Origin: Rhipidocladum racemiflorum
Lineage: Eukaryota; Streptophyta; Magnoliopsida; Poales; Poaceae
Assembly: GCA_036346355.1 (NCBI GenBank)
Contig: CM070584.1
Location: 25,700,039 to 25,764,038, forward strand
Length of the DNA: 64,000 nucleotides
Reading direction: 5' to 3'
The notes below the pieces were generated by a model. It searched no databases, was not told the origin of the DNA, and saw nothing but the letters and a program-made list of their open reading frames with translations. A program made the translations under genes and the position numbers. How positions within the stretch are numbered: position 1 is the first letter of the stretch; each line of letters begins with the position of its first letter. Shown here one piece after another: positions 56,356 to 64,000 of the stretch.

Positions 56356-57290
56356 ATAAACAAATTCAGTTGCATCCAGGTCAAATATTTTATCATTTCT
56401 CAAACTATGCTACCAGTCTCATTTCTACTCATAATTTCTACTCAAAGGTGTCTTTCATTAATTAAGCCAAAGAAAAACTAACCTGGTGTAGTGACTGACA
56501 TTCATGTTGAGCCTAAAGTCTTGTGGTCTATGAGCAGGTTGTGCGGCTTGAGGTTACTCTAGTGGCACAGTACATGGGTACCGGAGTATGTGTCTTCATT
56601 GCCGACCGGAGTGCTCGTATTTGGGCGTACATATTGTACAAAGTTGTGTGTACAACGTATCTCGGTATGTGTAGGACATGTAGTTGTACCATGTTATTCA
56701 TGTATTTACAAGTCTTGTATGTGTACAATATTTTTTTATGTTTGTGCAAGTATATGATATTTTTTAGTATTTGTTTTGTATGCAAAAGTGTAAGTATTTG
56801 TTTTACAGTATGTGTATAAAATTTTGGATCAATTTTTGTTTTCCAATACCGTATTTGGAGTTGCACATGATACAACTACAAAATTCAAATTTTGAATCAG
56901 ATTGAGATATGTGCAAGACTTCTGCCATTTTAAAAAAGCTCGTCCCACCACTGGTCAAATCACCATCTAATACACAAATAAACATCCATTTTAAAAAAGC
57001 TCGTACACATGCAAATACCATATGTAGCACAAATCTTGATGCAGCCTCAACAGTGGAGATAAGAGCTGTGAGTGCAACATGCAATACATTTTACTTACTG
57101 CTCTCCTCCTCATCCCCACAACCTTAAAGGCTAAGGATTTGTTTGGTTTGGAACTAATATTGTCACGTCTAAACTTAGATGTGCTACAATTCTAAGCTGG
57201 GTGTTTGGTTCGTTGCCACAACTGTGACTTGCCAAATAGACCTAGAGAATGCCTGTTGCCAATGGTGACACTTGCTGGACCTTTGCTGCC
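56356..57290. other. Unassigned AT-rich region
   Basis: No retroelement domain or LTR terminus recognised. A 98-codon plus-strand frame (56523-56819) is Cys/Tyr/Phe-rich with no motif and is probably chance. A 19-bp direct repeat CCATTTTAAAAAAGCTCGT occurs at 56925-56943 and 56986-57004. The 57131-57250 part has 'ggtgtttggtt'-type sequence often seen at the ends of small DNA transposons, but no inverted repeats could be paired. Confidence 0.5.
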
Positions 57291-57978
57291 TCTTCGTCCC
57301 CCCTATTATGATATAGATAGAACATCAGCCCGAGTTTGGAAGGACTCTATTTATTAGTGGACGAATCCAAATATATCTCCTATTGGTTTTGCTATATATT
57401 GGGCACCCATTGTATAGAGAGAATCAATCTAATAAAGAGAAAGAGAATCGCTTCATACTTTTGTGTGTGCTTCTACTTTTGTTCGTGTGTACGTATGGGC
57501 GTGCTGTTGATTGGTGCAGGTGAATGATTACATTTGACAACACGTTATCAACACGAATGCTCTTCATTCGGGTATGTCGTTCTAAATATATTGGTTATTA
57601 AATCAATTGCATTTTTATTGTGCTAATCACAACATGATCCCTGTTCGGTGCATGTTCTCAAACGACGTTCTACTGAGACCAGTCGTGATCGTTTGCTTGC
57701 ATTGATCTACACTGCATCAAGATCATCCTACCACACACGATCACACCGCGTCAATCCCTACGTAAGTTGATCGCACATGTTAGTCAATTAAATCCTGCAT
57801 ATTGTTCTTCCATTGATTATAGATTACTTGTTAATTTATTCTCAAATTGATGCTACTATTCATCATCAACAACAAAAATAATAATAACATGCCTAGGGTG
57901 GTAGTGCTCCCACACGTCCGTACAATGGCCGACGAAGGTTATGACCCGGTTCCACACCTTGATGGCGGTGACCACTCC
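57291..57978 (+). mobile_element. Copia leader fragment: LTR end, primer site, gag start
   Basis: A probable LTR tail ends 'tttgaca' at 57541, followed by ACACGTTATCAACACGA, one base off the TTATCAGCACG primer site of a group of plant Copia elements. A TATA-like 'gctatatatt' lies at 57391-57400. Leader sequence continues to an ATG at 57890, whose frame (MPRVVVLPHVRTMADEG) is cut after about 30 codons by the G2 LTR at 57979. The left limit of the LTR is uncertain. Confidence 0.5.
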
Positions 57979-60900
57979 TGTCGGGACCCGAATTTGCAAA
58001 TCCGGACCCTCTGTGTATTCAGCACTAGTCCAGGAACGCGCTAGTGCACACAATCTTAACATCGGTAAATATCACAATCATACCACTCGATACTAATAAA
58101 GTACTTTAATTAAATAGTCAAACTGGTTACTCGACCTTATGGTCAAGTTACAAGTATACGCCACGCAGGGCAAAACTTATTAAGAGAGAAATAATAGCAG
58201 CGGAAAATGAAATAAGTTCGTGGCGCCATCCAGTATACCACAGGCAACTGACTGGGCTCGCTCCCTAAGTAGACGGTTCCTCTTGGAGCTCCTCCTCCAA
58301 AGCTGGTGTAGTCTCCTCTTCAACTGGTGTTGTATTGTGGCAAGGGTGAGTACTTGGTACTCAGCAAGTCATGCACAGAATGCAGCTAATATACTACATG
58401 CATGGCTTAATACAAAGGAGTGGCTCAAGGTATTTTTGCAGTAAGAGCATTTAGCAAGTATCATAAGTAGATTCGAAAGCAGTAGTAACAACTAAAGCAT
58501 AAATAACTTTTCAAAGGTTTAGTAAACATCTTTCCCATCCTAATCCACATTTCTATCAACATCATTATTAATCCAACCCAACCCTTCAAATCCAAGTTAT
58601 TTTCAAGAAAGTCTAACCCTTGACTGTAATTCCCGAGCGATGTCCAATACCGCGGACACGGCTATTCGAATAGATTTTCCACTCTGCAGAGGTTATGCAC
58701 TTTACCCACAAGATACAGTCAAACACCACAAAGGCGAAGTTCAGTAACAAAGTCTTTCGGAAACTTCTAACAGTACAAGTGGTCCTCCCCGGTTGTTGCA
58801 CACTAACCCTTCCCTTAGCTAAGGCGAAGTTTAGGCCAACCAACCGTTAGATGGGTACCTGGCCGCAGCCCCGGTACGCTCCCCCGTACAACATACACAA
58901 AGGGTGTAGTTGACCTCCTGAGGTCCCACAGGTACGTTATTAGCAACTTAATCAACTAGGTCTGTCCCATTACAGACATGTGGTTGCAAGATTGACTCAA
59001 TTCAATGGCTTGCAAGGTGAAGTCCTTAGGGTGACCAGGGCAAGACTACCCGAAGAACCAAAACAACATTCCCGGTGCCACAACTGGCCCACCCGATCGT
59101 TCTTGCCACATGCCCCGGTCAAAAGCTATTTATCAAACCCCAGTTGGTTACCATGCACCACGTGCCATCAACATCACATGATACCTTTCCAAAACAGGTT
59201 CAATATGTCATTAAGTCAATATTAACGTTTGAGTGTCCAAAATCATGTCATGAGCACGTAGCAGGTCTAAGCCATATACTACAATGATCTACAAACCCTT
59301 GTTGGCAATTTATTAATGTCCAACTAATAATCCACAACTAGGGTGACAAGGGGTCATGGCACATATTTAAGTATTCAAGGTGTCATACAGCAATTAGACA
59401 TTTATCTAATTACCCATAATTAAGTAAAGCATTTTCTAATTTAAACTAGCATGCAATAATTTGAACCAAAAATAGGTTTCAAAATGGGATCAACATGGTC
59501 AAAGCATAACTTGCCTTCAAAAAGTACTTGTTCTTGGTCTTGAGCTGGCTCCTGGGTCAACACTTCTCCTTCGAAGCCTTCGGGCACTTCAACGTCTACT
59601 CGTAATACGTGCAGATAGCAATACACAAATAAACAATAGGCAAAAGCATCCCAAAACTCCAAATAAAATCCATAAACAGAGAGAACATAATTTTATGAAC
59701 TTTTCGGAACTGGAATCTCTCAAATCGGAGTTAAAATGCAAAAGTTATAATTATTTAAAGTTTAAATAATCAATTAAATAATATTACAGAGAAAAACTTT
59801 AGTCCAAAAATTAAATAAAATTCATAATTATGTAGATCTCAATTTTATACAAATTTAGAAATTTGAATCACTCAAATCGGAGTTGAAACGCAAAAGTTAT
59901 AAGCGTTTGAAGTTTGAAACAAAATCTGAAATCATTATTTCGAATTAATAAATCATTTTCTTTTTCGGAAATTAATTATTGCGTCAGCGAGGACACGAGG
60001 CAGCCTTCGATTGGGCGGTGGCGTCGGTAGGTTCATGGACGTGGTCCATGGTTGGGCTCGGTCCACCGTGGACTCGGTCCACGGCTCCACGTGTCGCTGA
60101 CAGGTGGGTCCCCTCGGGTGACGTCATTCTTGGCGTCGTGAGGCTCGGCCCATGGTGGCGAGGTGGGACCACGGTGATGTCATTCTTGACATCGGCGCTG
60201 GTGACGGCCGTGACATCTTGAGCGCCATGGCGTCGGCGTGGCGTCATGGTGCGATGTGGCTGGCGCGACATGGGCCCGCGTGTCGGCGTCCTGCACGCTG
60301 CCAGCTGGCGTGATCGGCAGCGGCCGCGTCGATCTCCACACACGTGGCTAGATCTCGGCCGTTGATTTGAAAATCAACGGCCCAGATTGGATCTGGACTC
60401 ACGCGTTTGGGGTGAACGCGTTTGATCTGGACCGTTGGATCTAGATCCAACGGTCGAGATTGGATCTGGGATTCTGGACGGGATCTCACCGTGGGATGAC
60501 GTGGTGTGATCTGGGACGTTGGATCTGGATCGGATGGCTGAGGGAGCTCGAAGTCCGGCGATGGCGAGCGGCGGCGCTGGGTCACCGGCGCAGGGGATGA
60601 TGACCTAGCCGACGGTGTTTCGGACGCGCTCCGGCGACGTGGGTGGTGCTCACCGACGCGGTTTGCTCTCACGGTTCCGGATCTGGGGTCAACGGCGACG
60701 GAGGACGACGGAGACGGCGGCTATCTGCGAAAAACCGCAGCTGCACCTTCTCCTAACTGCGGCGAGCTCTAGCGGCGCAACCACGGCGGCTCAGGCGAGG
60801 TGAGTTAGGGCTACGGGTGCGCAATGAAGTGGCGGTCCCGACACGGGTGGCGGCGCAATAAATATGGCCCTCGGCGTCCGTGAAACGCACGGAAACCGAG

Positions 60901-61500
60901 GTCCTCTCCGTTGCGGCGGCGGAGTCCGGCGGCGTCTCGGATTGGGTGACGTGGCACGCGCCTGGCCGTTGGATCGAGATCCAGCGGTGCGTGAGTTTGG
61001 GTTCGGATCGGACTTCGGGTGGTTTGGCTCGGTCGGGCTCGGGTCGGCGGCGTGGCTCAATCGTGGCCGTGATCCAACGGTCCACACGCGTAGGGTTCGG
61101 CCAAGTGGGTTCGGCTCAACCACGGGCTAGGTCGGGTTGGTCTGACCTCGAACTCGAGTCGACTTCGGGCTCGATCGGAGGAACGATGTAGGCCGGTTCG
61201 ATTTTCCAGCGATTTAATATTTAAAATAATTTCCAGTAATTCATTTAATTCAAGAAAAATAGCAAAATACTCAGAAAAATTCCAGAAAAATTTTGGAAAA
61301 TACTTTGGGGCATTTTGGACTCAAATAAAATATTTCCAACAAAATTTTATTTGCAAAGTTAAATTCTTTAATTATTTCAAAATGGAATAAATTCAAATAA
61401 ATTTCAAATAAATCCAAATAAATTCCAGAAAATTCCAAAAATTCACCAAAGTGCCAAATCACACATAAATTTAAGAAAAGAAAAATTTTGGGGTGTTACA
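57979..61500 (-). repeat. G2 3' LTR (3522 bp)
   Basis: In plus orientation TGTCGGGACCCG to GGGGTGTTACA. It contains a perfect 24-bp palindrome at 60431-60454 and a perfect 26-bp palindrome at 60357-60382, matching those in the other G2 LTRs. Confidence 0.93.
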
Positions 61501-61534
61501 AACCTCCCCCTTAATAGAATCTCGTCCCCGAGAT

Positions 61535-62140
61535 TCAGGGCTTACTACAGAATAGGTTTGGAAACTCTTTCTTCAAATCCTCTTCGCGCTCCCAAGTTGC
61601 TTCGCTCTCTGCATGGTTGCTCCACTGAACTCTACAGAAACGGGTTGACTTGTTCCTCGTCTCTCGATCCATGGTGTCCAGAATCTTCACGGGATTCTCC
61701 TTGTAAGTCAGATCTTCTTGTAGCTCAATTGACTCTAGCGGCGCCTGCTCCTCAGGTACTCGGAGACACTTCTTCAACTGGGACACGTGGAACACGTCAT
61801 GCACTCCTGCTAATGATCATGCGGTAACTCCGGTGGTAAGCAACCGCCTCTGCGGCTCAAAATCTTAAATGGTCCAACATAGCAGGGTGCAAGTTTCCCT
61901 TTGGCATGGAACCTCTTAACTCCCTGAGCGGCGTAACTCGAGGTATACAAAGTCTTACGGTTCAAAACTCAAATCCCGACGACGATTGTCGGCATAACTC
62001 TTACGTCGTGATTGGGCTATCTTCAACCTTTCCTAATCTTGGCAATCTGCTCTTGACTTCTTGAAGAATGTCGGGCGAAGACACGGCGTCGCGGTCTCAT
62101 TCGATTTAATGGCGTCCGATAGGGTCGACCATACGATTAC
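61535..62140 (-). pseudogene. G2 integrase C-terminus and chromodomain (right copy)
   Basis: 61804-61535 encodes VFHVSQLKKCLRVPEEQ, the chromodomain KILDTMDRETRNKSTRFCRVQWSNHAESEATWEREEDLKKEFPNLF and a stop. The preceding integrase C-terminal region (62140-61805: the NRRRDLSF and LAPxYVGPFKIL blocks) is present but broken by several single-base shifts. Confidence 0.87.
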
Positions 62141-63604
62141 TCAAAAGGTGACATCGTAAACTAGCCTGGTAACTATTATTGTAATGGCGAACTCGGCATA
62201 CGGCAAACTCTTATCCCAAGAGGTAGCATAAGCCAATGCACACGCTCTTAGCATATCTTCGAATCGATTGACTCTTTCGATCGGCCCATCCGTCTGTGGA
62301 TGATAAGATGTCTTGAAGTTCAAACGGGTTCCCATGGCTTCATGTAGCTTATTCGAACCTCGAGGTAAGCGGGTACCTCTATCCGATACGATCTTCTTTG
62401 GCACTCCGTGCAAACAGACGATCCTGATCATATACAACTCTGCTAACTTGTCCCCCAAGTAAGTGGTCTTTACGGGGATGAAATGGGCTACCTTGGTCAA
62501 GCGATCCACTATAACCCATATGGAGTCATAACCTCCTTGAGTCTTAGGAAAACCGGTAATGAAATCCATTCCGATTTCCTCCCACTTCCACTCAGATATC
62601 TTCAGCGGCTGCAACAATCCTGCTGGTCTCTGATGCATTGTCTTGACTCTCTGGCATATGTCGCACAATGCAACATGCTCGGCAACTTCACGCTTCATGT
62701 TCGGCCACCAGAATCTTTCCTTCAAGTCTTGATACATCTTGGCACTTCCAGGATGAATTGAATACTTGGAGTCATGGGCTTCCTCCAAAATCAGTTGCTT
62801 TAATTCCTTCTTGTTGGGCACACAAATCCGATCCTTCATCCATAACGTGCCCTGCTCATCTAGCTTGAAGTCCTTTGCCTTGCCTTCCCCCATTTTGGAC
62901 TTAATCCTGCGGATCTTGTCATCATACTTCTGTCCTTCCTGTATCTGATCTTCTAGGGTAGGCTTTACTTCCAATGCGGCCAAGAATCCGCTAGGTACCA
63001 CCTCAATTTTCATTCTCTGAAATTCCTGGCATAGCTCATCCTGATTCGTGGCTATCAACATATTCACGGTATGGCTTTTCTGACTCAAGGCATCGGCCAC
63101 CACATTAGCCTTTCCGGGATGATAATGGATTCCGACATTGTAATCCTTAATCAACTCCAACCATCTCCTTTGCCTCATATTCAGATCCGACTGGGTGAAT
63201 ATGTACTTAAGGCTCTTATGATCCGTGTACACTTCACATCTGTTCCCGATCAGATAGTGACGCCATATCTTCAAGGCATGCACTACGGCAGCTAACTCTA
63301 GGTCATGTGTCGAGTAATTCTCCTCATGCGGCCACAACTGCCTTGATGCATAGGCAACAACCTTTCCGTTCTGCATCAACACACATCCAAGTCCTTGGTG
63401 CGATGCATCACAATAGATATCAAAGCTTTGATTGACGTCCGGCAGAACCAACACTGGTGCTGATGTCAACCTCGTGTTCAGTTCTTGGAATCCTTTCTCG
63501 CACTCTGGCGTCCATGTAAACTTCTTCTCCTTTTTCAGCAATTGCGTAAGAGGTCTCGCAATTGTTGAAAAGCCTTCAATGAAGCGGCGGTAGTAACCTG
63601 CCAT
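62141..63604 (-). pseudogene. G2 RNase H and integrase (right copy), 487 codons open
   Basis: The longest open frame in the window. RNase H: FDIYCDASHQGLGCVL, DLELAAVVHALKIWRHYL, YTDHKSLKYIFTQSDL. The complete H2C2 zinc finger follows (HDSKYSIHPG...HVALCDICQRVK). The integrase core has DFITGFPKTQGG (Asp), VSDRGT (Asp) and TDGPIERVN (Glu). After VSDRGT the normal QFTSRFW is replaced by RLPRGS, and after PYAEF the frame runs into a shifted reading (AITIIVTRLV), so the C-terminus is separated. The apparent start lies inside pol and is not a real initiation site. Confidence 0.9.
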
Positions 63605-64000
63605 TCCAAGGAAACTCCGGATCTGGAGTCACGATCTTGGTGCTCCCAATGTAACACAGCTTCTACTTTACTTGAATCAACGGCGACCCCTTCTGCGGTC
63701 ATTACATGTCCGAGGAATTCCACCTTGTCCTTCCAAAAATCACACTTACTGAACTTGGCGAAGAGTTGCTGTTCCCTCAGCTTTTCCAAAACTCGCCTCA
63801 AGTGTTCGGCATGTTCATCCTCTGTCTTGGAGTAGATTAGAATATCATCTATGAACACAACAACAAACTTGTCCAAATATTCCATGAACACCTTATTCAT
63901 CATATTCATGAAATATGCTGGCGCATTCGTCAGACCAAAGGACATAACGATGGCTTCGTAATGTCCATATCTCGACGAAAATGCGGTCTTTGGAATATCC
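63535..64000 (-). pseudogene. G2 reverse transcriptase palm (right copy), partial
   Basis: Minus-strand frame MSFGLTNAPAYFMNMMNKVFMEYLDKFVVVFIDDILIYSKTEDEHAEHL with the catalytic FIDD. It continues KFSKCDFWKDKVEFLGHVMTAEGVAVD and then shifts near 63650 (WEHQDRDSRSGVSLEW in place of the proline-rich FLGL connection). The N-terminal part is beyond the window edge, although the frame upstream of 63945 (tcgagatatggacattacg on the minus strand) is recognisable. Confidence 0.9.

Larger units (their letters stand above)
57979..64000 (-). mobile_element. Gypsy G2 chromovirus, minus strand, running off the right edge
   Basis: 3' LTR 57979-61500, polypurine tract (AAGGGGGAGGTT on the minus strand, 61501-61512), then minus-strand chromodomain, integrase, RNase H and reverse transcriptase up to the window end. 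Protein similarity to the inner G2 element is near complete over shared parts. Protease, gag and the 5' LTR lie outside. Confidence 0.93.

Noticed and set aside
56523..56819. 98-codon Cys/Tyr-rich frame
   Set aside because: AT-rich, overlaps a similar-length antisense frame, and has no recognisable motif or coding bias; kept only as part of the unassigned region.
57131..57290. Possible miniature DNA transposon with 'ggtgtttggtt' ends
   Set aside because: I could not pair terminal inverted repeats or find a target-site duplication.

Overview
The window is plant nuclear DNA, most likely from a grass or other large-genome monocot. It consists almost entirely of nested LTR retrotransposons. I found no intact host gene, RNA gene or CRISPR array. 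The assignment rests on plant-type Copia (Sirevirus-like) and chromodomain Gypsy (Tekay/RIRE3-like) polyproteins, primer binding sites matching the plant initiator-Met tRNA, and BARE/RIRE1-like LTR ends. Every coding region found is broken by stops, frameshifts or truncation.

Layout. The backbone is an old forward Sirevirus-like Copia element ('Copia A', about 246-50268) lacking its 5' end. It is cut by (i) a truncated Gypsy of family G1 (781-3170); (ii) a stack of solo LTRs: a BARE-like Copia solo LTR (4796-12099, TSD TTATG) holding a G1 solo LTR (5724-11506, TSD TATCC) holding a G2 solo LTR (7378-10908, TSD CCCAT); and (iii) a structurally complete G1 element (13141-47754, TSD TCAAT). The 5' LTR of that G1 element holds a minus-strand chromodomain Gypsy (family G3, 14349-40386). 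The right-hand LTR of G3 in turn holds a G2 chromovirus (25120-39398, TSD GGTTC/GATTC). G2 lies innermost at both deep sites, so the relative order of insertion is Copia A, then G1, then G3, then G2.

Right of Copia A, a second Sirevirus copy lies head-on in the opposite orientation ('Copia B', 50269-55180, minus). It is followed by a BARE-like LTR fragment, two tandem-repeat blocks (56-bp and 107-bp units), about 0.9 kb of unassigned AT-rich sequence, a Copia leader fragment with a non-Met primer binding site, and a minus-strand G2 element that runs off the right edge (57979-64000).

Unusual points are rearrangements and LTR architecture rather than a new gene system: a 1.6-kb piece of the G3 LTR duplicated inside the G2 element just before its 3' LTR; an LTR-internal-LTR-internal remnant of G3; inverted same-family junctions at both ends of Copia A; an LTR-gag fusion in Copia B; an extra ORF upstream of gag in G2; and recurring perfect palindromes in G2 LTRs. 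Family names G1, G2, G3, Copia A and Copia B are labels used only here.
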